The position numbers were made by a program, and so were the translations under genes. A stretch of DNA of 64,000 bases from Bacteroidales bacterium (lineage in GTDB: Bacteria; Bacteroidota; Bacteroidia; Bacteroidales; Paludibacteraceae), in contig DUQG01000016.1 in NCBI GenBank assembly GCA_012837935.1, positions 1-64,000 of the forward strand. Direction: 5' to 3'. The notes beneath the pieces are model-generated. The model worked only from the letters and a program-made list of their open reading frames with translations, was not told the DNA's origin and did no database searches. This document shows positions 35,061 through 43,906 of this stretch, piece after piece; positions within the stretch are counted from its first letter, which is position 1; the number at the start of each line of letters is the position of its first letter.

Positions 35061-36389
35061 CTATCTTGTTATCCAACCTTCGGGGTTAAGCAAAGTTTTT
35101 TCTTTGTAAATTTGAAACTGTAGCTTTGCTTGTCCTGTTTCACTATCTGTATATATTTTTCCAAGTGGCTGCTTTGCTGAAACCTTCTGTCCCGTCCGTA
35201 CAAACACTTGAGAAAGATTTGCGTAGATAGTACGATAATTTCCATGTGAGACAATCACAACTCTTCCTGAACCGGATATATCAAAAACAGTAGTAACCTC
35301 TCCATCAAAAACGGCACGAGCATTTGTTCCGGGTGGCGAACTAAAGAATGTCCCTTTATTGACAACCTCTACATGTCTGTGTACCGGATGAGGGTGCTTC
35401 CCATGTCTGCCACTAATAATTCCTTTATCCACAGGCCAAGGCAAACGTCCTCTATTAGCCACAAAGCCTCCGGTTAACAGTTGCTCTTCACGGGTAGCCT
35501 TAGAAACAGACTCATAGGTCTGTGTAACTTGTTTGGCTGGTTCTGTTTGCGATGCAGGTTTGCTTTGAGTTGTTTGCGATGTAGTTTTTTTAGCTGCACG
35601 CGCATCTGCCTCTTTTTTCCGACGAGCCTCCTCTGCCTTTCTACGCTCTTCTGCTTTTCTTACTTCCTCTTCTATTGCTTGTTGAAGTCGGCGGTCAATT
35701 TGCTCTTTTCGTCTTTGATGGCTTCTATACTGTTCAAGCAGTTTTTTCTCTTCTTTTTGCAATCCGGCAAGGAAAACCTTTTCGCTTTTTTCATCTTTTT
35801 GAAGTTTCGCGGCTTCAACTTGCTTAGCTTTCAGCGCTTCCATTTTTGCCAGTTTACTCTTATCCAAACTATCCGTTTTCAGTTTTATCTGCTCCTGCAC
35901 CTGTTCAATCTGCTTTACCTGATTTTTCTTGTATTCAGAAAATTTTTGCAGATATCGAACCCTTCGAAGTGATTGGTCGAAGTTTTTGGCAGAGAGTAAA
36001 AACATCATCTTAGAGTATGAGCTCCGGTTTGACTGTGACTTCCTAATCAAACGAGTATAATCCTCTTTCAGCTTTTCCAGTTCCTCTTCCAGTTTTTGTT
36101 TCTGCGCAGTTAAGCTGTTAATATTTCTATCCAGCACTTCTATTTCCGCATTATAATTGCTTATCAAACTTCTACGCTCTCTTAGGTGTTTTTTCAGCAC
36201 ACTAAGCTTATTGATTGAAGACTTTTCATCTTTTTGAGTTTGTTTCAGTAGCTTGTCCGTTTCCTTTATGCGTCCTTCAATCTCTTTTCGCTGCTTTTTT
36301 AGTGCATCAACAGATTGAGCTTGAGCAGGTGAACTCGCCATACCCAACAAACTAACGAGTAACAATATATGTAATACTAACTTTCTCAT
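35061..36389 (-). CDS. EnvC-like murein hydrolase activator, degenerate M23 domain
   Basis: A 442-residue exported protein: signal peptide (1-24, ending PAQAQ), a long coiled coil (about 26-245), a low-complexity linker rich in K, E, T and Q (about 245-300), and a C-terminal LytM/M23-like domain (about 310-440). The zinc ligands of active M23 peptidases are missing: the usual HxxxD is HRHVEVV, and the final HxH is replaced by LQFQIY. As in E. coli EnvC, this suggests an activator of amidases, not a peptidase. It is the last gene of the dut-TPR-DUF4292-EnvC group, an envelope biogenesis neighbourhood. Confidence 0.88.
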   Translation of the reverse strand: MRKLVLHILLLVSLLGMASSPAQAQSVDALKKQRKEIEGRIKETDKLLKQTQKDEKSSINKLSVLKKHLRERRSLISNYNAEIEVLDRNINSLTAQKQKLEEELEKLKEDYTRLIRKSQSNRSSYSKMMFLLSAKNFDQSLRRVRYLQKFSEYKKNQVKQIEQVQEQIKLKTDSLDKSKLAKMEALKAKQVEAAKLQKDEKSEKVFLAGLQKEEKKLLEQYRSHQRRKEQIDRRLQQAIEEEVRKAEERRKAEEARRKKEADARAAKKTTSQTTQSKPASQTEPAKQVTQTYESVSKATREEQLLTGGFVANRGRLPWPVDKGIISGRHGKHPHPVHRHVEVVNKGTFFSSPPGTNARAVFDGEVTTVFDISGSGRVVIVSHGNYRTIYANLSQVFVRTGQKVSAKQPLGKIYTDSETGQAKLQFQIYKEKTLLNPEGWITR

Positions 36390-36398
36390 CCCAAACGT

Positions 36399-37232
36399 TT
36401 ATTTTCTAAAAAAAGACCTAATATCCCCCTGATTGTATCTTTCCAAATTAATTGGCTGCATGTTGAATGGCTTATCAAACGAAATTTCTTCCATAGTAAA
36501 ATGAAAAACTGCCTTGCTACGGGAATTGGATGCGTCAATCATTATTTTTTCAGGAAAAAGTACGCCATCAAAATCCTTAAAATCAGCGTATTTCGCAGTT
36601 ATTACATTTTCGTTTTCTTTTGCACCTAACATTATTTCGATAATACGCACCAATGACAATTCAGCCGTAACTTCTTCATTTATATTGTAGTTATATAGTT
36701 CCAACACGTTTTTGCTTTTTCCATCCTTCCAAATAAAATCATCCGCTTGAATAACCGTTTTCCCCGGCACAAACATACGGTTGCTAATCAGTGATTGCAC
36801 GCCTTCGAAATTGACAATCACACCCGACATGTTGTTGAAAATAGAATAGTTGCTCTCGTAGTAAGTTTTATTCGGTTTATCCACTAAAATTAATGATTTC
36901 GGTGTCATTTCCAACTTAAACAGTTCCACACCGAAAAACGGCTGAATAGATAAGTGAATAGCCGAATCACTTACGATTTTACAAGTAGCTTTCACGTCCA
37001 ACTGACGACCTTTGAAATCCACGTAAACAGACATTTTCTTCACGTATGCACGGGTAAATGCCGGTTGTGCTTTTTGCAGTTTCCGTATCATTTCATCCGG
37101 ACTTAGCTTATGCGAATAAGCTATCTCTTCAACTTCACTCGAAACCAGCTTTGTGGCAGATTTTGACGTTTTACAAGCTGCAAATGTAACTGCTAAAACA
37201 GCTATAAGTACTATTTTGATATGTTTTTTCAT
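36399..37232 (-). CDS. DUF4292 domain lipoprotein
   Basis: A 277-residue lipoprotein beginning MKKHIKIVLIAVLAVTFAAC with the lipid Cys at residue 20. The mature part is a DUF4292 domain (TRAYVKKMSVYVDFKGRQLD, IQPFFGVELFKLEMTPKSL, YYESNYSIFN), a LolA/LolB-like fold family limited to Bacteroidota, suspected in lipoprotein or lipid handling. The start at 37232 is taken because the signal peptide begins there; an in-frame ATG at 37262 would add a charged, non-signal extension. It lies 9 bp upstream of the EnvC-like gene in the same operon. Confidence 0.85.
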   Translation of the reverse strand: MKKHIKIVLIAVLAVTFAACKTSKSATKLVSSEVEEIAYSHKLSPDEMIRKLQKAQPAFTRAYVKKMSVYVDFKGRQLDVKATCKIVSDSAIHLSIQPFFGVELFKLEMTPKSLILVDKPNKTYYESNYSIFNNMSGVIVNFEGVQSLISNRMFVPGKTVIQADDFIWKDGKSKNVLELYNYNINEEVTAELSLVRIIEIMLGAKENENVITAKYADFKDFDGVLFPEKIMIDASNSRSKAVFHFTMEEISFDKPFNMQPINLERYNQGDIRSFFRK

Positions 37233-37320
37233 TTTTATTTCTATCTGTTTTGATTTTCTCATTTTCACATCTTCTCATATCCTCATTTCCTCATTTTCAC
37301 ATCTTCTCATTTCCTCATTT
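37233..37320 (-). repeat. Post-stop AGAAGATGTGAAAATGAGG tract after the TPR gene
   Basis: From the TPR stop (37307) leftward, the sense strand is a degenerate repeat of GAGGAAATGAG and GAAGATGTGAAAATGAG units that includes the stop itself and runs into the next gene's leader. Confidence 0.65.
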
Positions 37321-39049
37321 TCAAATTATCAATTTTCTCTTGCAGTTCAGCTTTATCCTCTTTCAGCTCCAAAGCTTTTTGCCACATTTCCAGCGCTTTT
37401 TCATTATTTCCTAAAGCAGCATGAATATCGCCACTATGCTCATATACAACATCTGAAACTTCATCTGCTTTCATATTTTCTACCGCTCTGTCGATGTAAA
37501 TTCTTGCCAACATATAATTTCCTTGCTTAAAGAAAATCCATGCGTAAGTATCCAAATAAGTACTATTATTTGGCTCTGCCTCCACGGTTTTCGCACTCAG
37601 TCGCTCCGCTTTTCGCAAATCCATATCTTTCTCCGAAAGAAAATAAGCATAATTATTCATCACATAGATATTATGCGGGTTTAGTTCTAATGCCTTTTCA
37701 TAATTTTCAAAAGATTTTTCTTCATTGCCTTGCTGATGATAAATATCGCCTACTTGTCCGTAGAAATTACTTAAAACCAAGCCACTAACCGAGTTACTCA
37801 GGTTTTGCACAGCCAGCTGATTGACTTCCAAAGCCTTATCCAAATCACCCTGCTGATAGTAAGCCATTGACCTGTAAAAGTAAAAATCCGGCACTTCCGG
37901 CAGCTCTTCCAAAGCACGTTCCGTCAGTGATAAAATCCCCACGGTATCCTCACGCTCGCCAAGAATTTGCAACGTCGTTTTCCACGCACCTACATTTTTC
38001 GGATTGATATTAATAACGCTCTCCAACTCATCAAGCGCCTCATCCGGTCGTTTTTGGTTCATTAGGAAATGAGCATAGTAGGCGTGCGGCATTTCGTTAA
38101 GCGGATACATCTCTATCAACATTTGGAAAAGCTCTTCCGTCTCATCTATTTTTTTTGAATCGGCTAAAAGTTGATCCACATACTGCGCCAAGATATCCAT
38201 TTTGGTCTCTGCCGGCAATTTCGGATTTTTAAGCGCTGAATAAATAGCATCCATCGCTTTTGCAGGTTCCTTTTGTAGCTTGTAATAGTTGGATAACGAA
38301 ACATATACAAATGGATTGTTCGGGTCTTCTTTCAAAACTTGCTGATAAATCTCAAAAGCCTTTTTCGCCTGCTTTTTATCCAAATAAACATCTGCCAGCA
38401 AAATCCGATAACGAATTTCCTGCGGATACTTTTGTGCTAATCTGCGAATTTCATCAATAGCCTTTTTCTCTTTATTCAACAAAGAATAAAGCTCAAACTT
38501 TTCCAAAGAAAGATACTGATTGACTCCTGTATAAACCTCCAGTTGGTTAAGCGCATCAATGGCTTTGTCGAACTCGCCTGCCTGACGATAGAGCGATGAA
38601 AGTGCCGTGTAAACCTCATCTCGCTTTGGAAAAATTCTTCTCAGCTCTTCCGTCTGCTCAATAGCGGTTTCGTACTGTTCCGATGTAGCAAGAACTGATA
38701 TATACTGAATTCTGTACCACCAGTTTGTAGGTTCGGTCTCCACCGCATTTTTCAGCAGTTGACGACCTTCAGCCACTCTATTCAAATGCACATAAAGCGT
38801 ACCCAAATCAAACTGCACCGCAGCATTAGTCGAGTCAATTTCCATGCACATTCGCAACGCATCCAGCTGTGCATCCGGTTGCTCCAAGAGTTTTAGTCGC
38901 TGTGCCTCAAAGTAGTAATAATCAAACCTCGCCTGAGCTTCAGTCGTTATTTTTGGATGTGAAACTTTGGCAGACTTTGATTTCTGAGCGACAAGACTAC
39001 TCACACTTAGCCACAAACATGCAATTAATATAAATTGAAGGTGTTTCAA
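37307..39049 (-). CDS. Exported tetratricopeptide-repeat protein
   Basis: A 580-residue protein with a signal peptide (residues 1-21, ending LVAQ) and about 12-14 TPR motifs along the whole mature length, e.g. AAVQFDLGTLYVHLNRVAEG, FVYVSLSNYYKLQKEPAKAM and YVMNNYAYFLSEKDMDLRKA. TPR proteins are scaffolds in envelope assembly. It is between dut and the DUF4292 gene in the Bacteroidota envelope cluster and is probably cotranscribed. Its exact partner is unknown. Confidence 0.88.
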   Translation of the reverse strand: MKHLQFILIACLWLSVSSLVAQKSKSAKVSHPKITTEAQARFDYYYFEAQRLKLLEQPDAQLDALRMCMEIDSTNAAVQFDLGTLYVHLNRVAEGRQLLKNAVETEPTNWWYRIQYISVLATSEQYETAIEQTEELRRIFPKRDEVYTALSSLYRQAGEFDKAIDALNQLEVYTGVNQYLSLEKFELYSLLNKEKKAIDEIRRLAQKYPQEIRYRILLADVYLDKKQAKKAFEIYQQVLKEDPNNPFVYVSLSNYYKLQKEPAKAMDAIYSALKNPKLPAETKMDILAQYVDQLLADSKKIDETEELFQMLIEMYPLNEMPHAYYAHFLMNQKRPDEALDELESVININPKNVGAWKTTLQILGEREDTVGILSLTERALEELPEVPDFYFYRSMAYYQQGDLDKALEVNQLAVQNLSNSVSGLVLSNFYGQVGDIYHQQGNEEKSFENYEKALELNPHNIYVMNNYAYFLSEKDMDLRKAERLSAKTVEAEPNNSTYLDTYAWIFFKQGNYMLARIYIDRAVENMKADEVSDVVYEHSGDIHAALGNNEKALEMWQKALELKEDKAELQEKIDNLKMRK

Positions 39050-39082
39050 TCGAATTTACTTTTTTAAGACAATTATCAAAAT

Positions 39083-39517
39083 TTAGCTTTTCCCCGTATG
39101 TCCGAAGCCTCCGGCTCCTCTGTCCGTTACGTTTAGCTCATCCACCTCAAGCCATTCTACCTGTTCGTGTTTGGCTATTATCATTTGGCAAATGCGCTCT
39201 CCGTCATTCAGCACAAAAGCCTCATTGGATAAGTTTACCAAAACAACACAAACTTCACCTCTGTAGTCGGCGTCAATCGTTCCCGGGGAATTCAGTACGG
39301 TAATTCCTTTTTTCACCGCCAAACCACTTCGCGGACGTATTTGAGCTTCGTAACCTTTCGGCAATTCAATATATAATCCGGTAGGTATCAATTTTCGTTC
39401 CAATGGTTTCAACGTAATAGATTCATCGATGTTTGCTCTTAAATCCATGCCGGCAGATAATGCCGTGGCATACTCAGGAAGCGGATGCTTAGATTCATTT
39501 ACAATTTTAACTTTCAT
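39083..39517 (-). CDS. dut: dUTP diphosphatase
   Basis: A 144-residue trimeric dUTPase that hydrolyses dUTP to dUMP and PPi, keeping uracil out of DNA. All five motifs are visible: [50 protein letters not shown] and the glycine-rich tail [13 protein letters not shown]. First gene of the minus-strand cluster with TPR, DUF4292 and EnvC-like genes. Confidence 0.96.
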   Translation of the reverse strand: MKVKIVNESKHPLPEYATALSAGMDLRANIDESITLKPLERKLIPTGLYIELPKGYEAQIRPRSGLAVKKGITVLNSPGTIDADYRGEVCVVLVNLSNEAFVLNDGERICQMIIAKHEQVEWLEVDELNVTDRGAGGFGHTGKS

Positions 39518-39842
39518 TGTCTTATAGGTCTTTAGTACGTTTTTCCTAAAAAAATTATACTTTAGGTTTTTAACTTACAAAGTTACAATTTTATTTGAAT
39601 TTTACCATAAAAAAATCATAAGCCAACCCAACAAAAAAAGCTATTTTTTCATTTTTTAGACAATAAAAACAGGCTTACAACTTTTTTATTTTTGTGAATT
39701 ACTAAAGCTTTATTAATTTTGCATTTAATTTTTAAAAATGAAAAATTAAGGTCTCTGCTTTTTTAATGCTTTAAGTGTTTTTTTACAAAGACTTTGCTGA
39801 TAGCAAGCAAACTTGATTTTTTATAAGTTATAGGCGATTATT
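39518..39842. other. AT-rich divergent promoter region
   Basis: 325 bp between divergent dut and the next gene. No gene or RNA was recognised. It carries the plus-strand promoter described at 39691-39721. Confidence 0.5.
39691..39721 (+). promoter_or_regulatory. Canonical Bacteroidota promoter for the 39843 gene
   Basis: TTTG (39691-39694) and TAATTTTG (39714-39721) are 19 bp apart, matching -33 and -7. The predicted leader is long, about 110 nt. Another TAnnTTTG box (39687-39694) overlaps the -33. Confidence 0.6.
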
Positions 39843-41030
39843 ATGGTTAAATTATTAAATACAATTCTATTTTTATTTCTTTTTACCACCACACATGCGC
39901 AAGTAGCTGTAATGATGGCTAATCAAACTGACAATACAGCACCAACTCATACTGCGAGTCAAAATCATATTACATCGGCTGTAAGTAGCAGTACTGTGGC
40001 TAATTCCTATTCTACCCTAGAATATATAGAAAAAATTTATACTCCCGAAATTCTAAAATCTGAAGTAGGACAGACCACTTATACAAACTTAACCCAGCTA
40101 GCCAAAGACCCCAAATCCAACTACTTACACCCACAAACCAAAACTATTTTTCCCTACAACTTAGGCGAGTTTGAGCGTAAACAAGTTTTTGAGTATTCCA
40201 AAGAGCCGGGCAAACTGTCTGTTATTTACACGGATAAAAACGGAAAATCATTTATCGAAGTACATCTGACACCTACACATGATGCTCGCGAAGGTCGATT
40301 GCGAAATGAGTATCTGAAAGAGATAAAAAAACTGGCAAAAGAAGAAGGAAAAAACTACTTACCGAAACCGCAAATTGTAAAATTTAATGGCAGAAACTAC
40401 ACCAATAACGGTGTTTCGGGAACTTATCGCGAAGAGAACACCATTTCCCAATACACTCTTTACGAGTGCGGCGTTTGGCTACTCGGGATGAACATGAAAA
40501 TGCACGATGTGGATTCGGCTGATTTTGAAAAAATGACCGAAGAACTGACTCGACAATTCAATCCTTCTCGATATACGGCACTAAGTCCGTTAAACCTAAA
40601 ATCTAACGTGGATTTTAACAAGGAAGCACTAAAAGACACGGTAGTAACTTCTGCATTGGTAAGTTCGGCTTTTGCAAAAATGAACTGGGCTACTGAAAAC
40701 ATAAGTTCTCGCGAGCGTCATTCCGGATTTCCGGATCTCTATTTAATGATGCATATTGCAGCTTTTGAAGAGTATTTAAAAATTCAAGGACGCAAAAAAA
40801 GTTTAAACGCCAGTCCTGCCGCAAAGGAATTTTATTATGATATTTTAGCCTTAAGAAATGCGGGATTTCTTGCCGAATATATTATGGAACAATATGAAGA
40901 AGTGATGATTGTTCCGCCGTACCTCAAACTGAATTTCGACGCATACAGGCAGTGGCGAAGCAGAATAGACATTCAGACAAAACTAAATCAAAACAGATAC
41001 ACAATTGTGTATAGAAATGTACCCTATTAA
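39843..41030 (+). CDS. Hypothetical exported protein
   Basis: A 395-residue protein with a signal peptide (MVKLLNTILFLFLFTTTHAQ; cut about residue 20), a Thr/Ser/Asn-rich segment (about 25-55), and a mature domain with no family I recognise. Distinct segments are PYNLGEFERKQVFEYSKEPG (about 107-126), YTLYECGVWLLGMNMKMHDV (about 205-224) and a helical C-terminal half. It has its own promoter and a strong terminator, so it is a monocistronic, probably periplasmic or surface protein. Function is unknown. Confidence 0.75.
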   Translation: MVKLLNTILFLFLFTTTHAQVAVMMANQTDNTAPTHTASQNHITSAVSSSTVANSYSTLEYIEKIYTPEILKSEVGQTTYTNLTQLAKDPKSNYLHPQTKTIFPYNLGEFERKQVFEYSKEPGKLSVIYTDKNGKSFIEVHLTPTHDAREGRLRNEYLKEIKKLAKEEGKNYLPKPQIVKFNGRNYTNNGVSGTYREENTISQYTLYECGVWLLGMNMKMHDVDSADFEKMTEELTRQFNPSRYTALSPLNLKSNVDFNKEALKDTVVTSALVSSAFAKMNWATENISSRERHSGFPDLYLMMHIAAFEEYLKIQGRKKSLNASPAAKEFYYDILALRNAGFLAEYIMEQYEEVMIVPPYLKLNFDAYRQWRSRIDIQTKLNQNRYTIVYRNVPY

Positions 41031-41051
41031 AGGTTTTTTGGAAAAAATAGT

Positions 41052-41086
41052 AAAAAGTTTATCGAAGAAATTTGATAAACTTTTTT
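41052..41086 (+). terminator. Intrinsic terminator of the 39843 gene
   Basis: AAAAAGTTTATC (41052-41063) pairs with GATAAACTTTTT (41074-41085), followed by T-rich sequence, 22 bp after the stop. Confidence 0.85.
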
Positions 41087-41180
41087 CTTTTTCTTAACTA
41101 TCCAAGGACTGGCTCCAAGCCTATCTTTAGGTTTTCATGAGATGAAAAATCAATTTTTCCTGTATTTAAGCCACAAAATA

Positions 41181-41212
41181 TTGCTTATCCTAAATATTAT
41201 TTCTTATTTTTG
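41181..41212 (+). promoter_or_regulatory. Promoter of the nucleotidyltransferase-sulfatase pair
   Basis: TTG at 41181-41183 and TATTTTTG at 41205-41212 are 21 bp apart. The leader would be about 20 nt before the ATG at 41236. Confidence 0.6.
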
Positions 41213-41235
41213 TACAAATTCGACTCTAATACGAC

Positions 41236-41979
41236 ATGAAAGCAATGATTTTTGCGGCCGGACTTGGCACACGACTGAAACCTCTGACAGACACTGTTCC
41301 AAAAGCATTAATTCCTATTGATGGAAAGCCTTTGCTGGAACATGTGATAAACAAATTAAAACAAGCCGAAATTACTGAAATCATTGTTAATGTTCATCAC
41401 CACCCGGGTCAAATTATTGATTTCCTAAAAAAGAAAAATCACTTTGATATTCGAATTGAAATTTCTGACGAGCGCGAAATGTTGCTGGACACAGGCGGTG
41501 GCATCAAGAAAGCTGCTTCATTTTTTGATGATGGCAAACCTTTTCTTATTCACAATGTTGATATTATTTCCAACCTAGATATAAGAACTCTCTATGCCAA
41601 GCACTTACAAGACGAAACACGATTGGCTACATTAACTGTTAGCTACCGAAACACCAGTCGCTATTTGCTATTTAGTAAAGAAAATCAACTACATGGTTGG
41701 ATAAATATAAAGACTGGCGAAACCAAACCGAATGCGATGATAGATACCGATATGTTTCAAAAATTTGCTTTTGCTGGTATTCAGGTTGTTTCGCCGAAGA
41801 TTTTTAAATTAATGGAAAAAGAGAGTAATAAGTTTCCGATTGTTGATTTTTATTTAAGAAATTGTGAAAATCACAAAATTGTAGGATTTGTACCGGAAAA
41901 TTTCCAAATGATTGATGTCGGGAAACTCGACTCACTGAAAAAAGCAGAGGAACTAGCTCGAAACCTTGATTCTATATAA
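41236..41979 (+). CDS. Sugar-1-phosphate nucleotidyltransferase (MurU/ManC-like)
   Basis: A 247-residue nucleotidyltransferase that makes an NDP-sugar from a sugar-1-phosphate. FAAGLGTRLKPLTDTVPKAL is the nucleotide-binding signature, IPIDGKPLLEHVI the second motif, and LIHNVDIISNLDI the metal-binding Asp. It is the short form typical of MurNAc- or GlcNAc-1-phosphate uridylyltransferases and related recycling enzymes. In other Bacteroidota such genes pair with an APH-type sugar kinase; one is present at 17150 but is far away. The sulfatase gene starts 30 bp downstream. Sugar and nucleotide specificity cannot be read. Confidence 0.85.
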   Translation: MKAMIFAAGLGTRLKPLTDTVPKALIPIDGKPLLEHVINKLKQAEITEIIVNVHHHPGQIIDFLKKKNHFDIRIEISDEREMLLDTGGGIKKAASFFDDGKPFLIHNVDIISNLDIRTLYAKHLQDETRLATLTVSYRNTSRYLLFSKENQLHGWINIKTGETKPNAMIDTDMFQKFAFAGIQVVSPKIFKLMEKESNKFPIVDFYLRNCENHKIVGFVPENFQMIDVGKLDSLKKAEELARNLDSI

Positions 41980-42008
41980 TCCTGAAAATAAAAAACTAAA
42001 ATTATCCC

Positions 42009-43541
42009 ATGAACAAATCAAAATTAATTCTTCCTTTAGGCATAGCACCTTTTGTGGGTTTAGTGGCTCAAAATCAAGACAAACCAAACATTGTGCTGAT
42101 TTATGCCGATGATATCGGTTACGGCGATTTATCCTGTTACGGCGCAACACATGTGCAAACACCTAATACGGATGCTTTGGCAAATGACGGTATCCGTTTT
42201 TTGAATGCACATTCAGCAGCTGCAACCAGCACACCTTCTCGCTACGGACTTTTCACGGGCGAATATCCATGGCGCAGAAAAGGCACGGGTGTAACAAACG
42301 GCGATGCTGCCATGATTATTAAACCGCAGAAATATACGGTTGCTAAACTGATGCAGGAAGCAGGCTACGTTACAGCAGCGGTGGGAAAATGGCATTTAGG
42401 ACTGGGCGACAAAGCTCGTGAGCAAAATTGGAACGGACATATCAGTCCCGGACCAAAAGAAATCGGCTTTGACTACTCGTACATTATGGCTGCTACAGGC
42501 GATAGAGTTCCTTGTGTCTATATTGAAAATCAACGCGTTGTCAATCTTGACCAGAAAGACCCAATCCAGGTAAGTTACACCAAAAACTTCCCCGGCGAAC
42601 CGACCGGAAAAGACAATCCGGAACTGCTTACCAAACAAAAACCAAGTCCGAATCACGGACACGACCAAAGCATTGTGAACGGTATTTCCCGAATCGGCTA
42701 TATGAAAGGTGGAAAATCGGCACTTTGGGAAGATGAAAATATCGCCGACAGCATCACCGCACATGCGGTTCGATTTATTGAAAGAAATAAAGACAAACCT
42801 TTCTTTCTCTATTTTGGGACAAACAGCATTCACGTGCCACGCTATCCGCACGCTCGATTTGTCGGGAAATCCGGCTTAGGACTGCGTGGGGATGCTATTT
42901 TGGAATTTGACTGGTCGGTGGGTGAAGTGGTAAAAGCACTGGAAAAAGCTGGCATACGAGAAAACACGCTGATAATTATTTCCAGCGACAACGGTCCGGT
43001 AGTGGATGACGGCTATCAAGACCAATCGGTAGAAAATCTGAAAAATCACAAACCGTGGGGACCTTTTCGTGGCGGAAAATACAGCACTTTTGAAGCAGGA
43101 ACTCGTGTGCCGTTTATTGTGAATTGGCACGGTAAAGTAAGTGCGCAAAAATCGGAAGCACTGGTTTCGCAAGTAGATATGTTGGCTACATTTGCGGAAT
43201 TATTTAATATCAACATTTCTCAAAAAGAAAATATAGACAGCCAGCCACAGCTAAAAGCTTGGATGGGAAAAGACCAAAAAGGACGTGAATATGTGATTGG
43301 CAGCGGACATTCGCTCTCAGTTCTTACGCATCAATGGAAATATATTGAACCTAATCAAGGAAGAGCATACAGTTCGTTGACCAATATTGAATATGGCAAT
43401 AACCCGAAAGACCAGCTTTACAATATGCAGATTGATAGAGGCGAATACGATAACGTGGCTGATGAAAACCCGGCGATGCTTCGCTTTATGAAGTCTATTT
43501 TAGAAGAAGAAAAAGCAAAAGGTGTAGGGTTGGAGCTGTAG
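42009..43541 (+). CDS. Exported Ser-type sulfatase
   Basis: A 510-residue sulfatase with a signal peptide (residues 1-20) and alkaline-phosphatase-superfamily fold. NIVLIYADDIGYGDLSCYG holds the Ca-binding Asp pair (D34, D35). The catalytic signature is S74-T-P-S-R78 (STPSR), i.e. a serine-type site that needs an anaerobic sulfatase-maturating radical SAM enzyme to form formylglycine; none is in the window. AVGKWHLGLGD, ISSDNGPVVDDGYQD and GGKYSTFEAGTRVPFIVNWH are further family motifs. With the upstream nucleotidyltransferase and nearby GH109 gene it fits desulfation of host glycans. The exact sulfated sugar is unknown. Confidence 0.92.
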   Translation: MNKSKLILPLGIAPFVGLVAQNQDKPNIVLIYADDIGYGDLSCYGATHVQTPNTDALANDGIRFLNAHSAAATSTPSRYGLFTGEYPWRRKGTGVTNGDAAMIIKPQKYTVAKLMQEAGYVTAAVGKWHLGLGDKAREQNWNGHISPGPKEIGFDYSYIMAATGDRVPCVYIENQRVVNLDQKDPIQVSYTKNFPGEPTGKDNPELLTKQKPSPNHGHDQSIVNGISRIGYMKGGKSALWEDENIADSITAHAVRFIERNKDKPFFLYFGTNSIHVPRYPHARFVGKSGLGLRGDAILEFDWSVGEVVKALEKAGIRENTLIIISSDNGPVVDDGYQDQSVENLKNHKPWGPFRGGKYSTFEAGTRVPFIVNWHGKVSAQKSEALVSQVDMLATFAELFNINISQKENIDSQPQLKAWMGKDQKGREYVIGSGHSLSVLTHQWKYIEPNQGRAYSSLTNIEYGNNPKDQLYNMQIDRGEYDNVADENPAMLRFMKSILEEEKAKGVGLEL

Positions 43542-43668
43542 AGATTTTTCAACATTAAGAAGTTAAGACTAAGTTAAGGTTTTATTAAATCAATTGCCAC
43601 AGCTTGTCCCAAAATTCAAAACAAATTATGGATTAATTAAGTTTGGGGATTTTCGTTTTCAGTTGGGG

Positions 43669-43689
43669 CTTTCGGCTTCCAGCCGAAAG
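43669..43689. repeat. Triloop hairpin after the sulfatase gene
   Basis: CTTTCGGCT-TCC-AGCCGAAAG is a perfect 9-bp stem with a TCC loop, member of the GGCT-TCY-AGCC family. The rest of the 365-bp gap 43542-43906 shows no gene. Confidence 0.65.
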
Positions 43690-43850
43690 ATAGAGATGCC
43701 TTTTTAATGTTCGGCTGTCCCGACAACTCGGGAGAACCACCCTACTGCTAAGTTACTTTTCAGTGATAACTTTTTTCATTTCCCTATTTTGAATTGAACT
43801 AAATTCATTTACGCACAATGTGACTTTTATAACCGCGATGTGCATAACAA

Positions 43851-43884
43851 AAAATCCCGCAAGTACAGACTCACGGGATTTTTT
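43851..43884 (-). terminator. Intrinsic terminator of the GH109 gene
   Basis: AAAATCCCG pairs with CGGGATTTT with T/A tracts on both sides; it lies 23 bp past the GH109 stop on the minus strand. Confidence 0.8.
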
Positions 43885-43906
43885 ATTATTGATATTTATT
43901 CAATTC

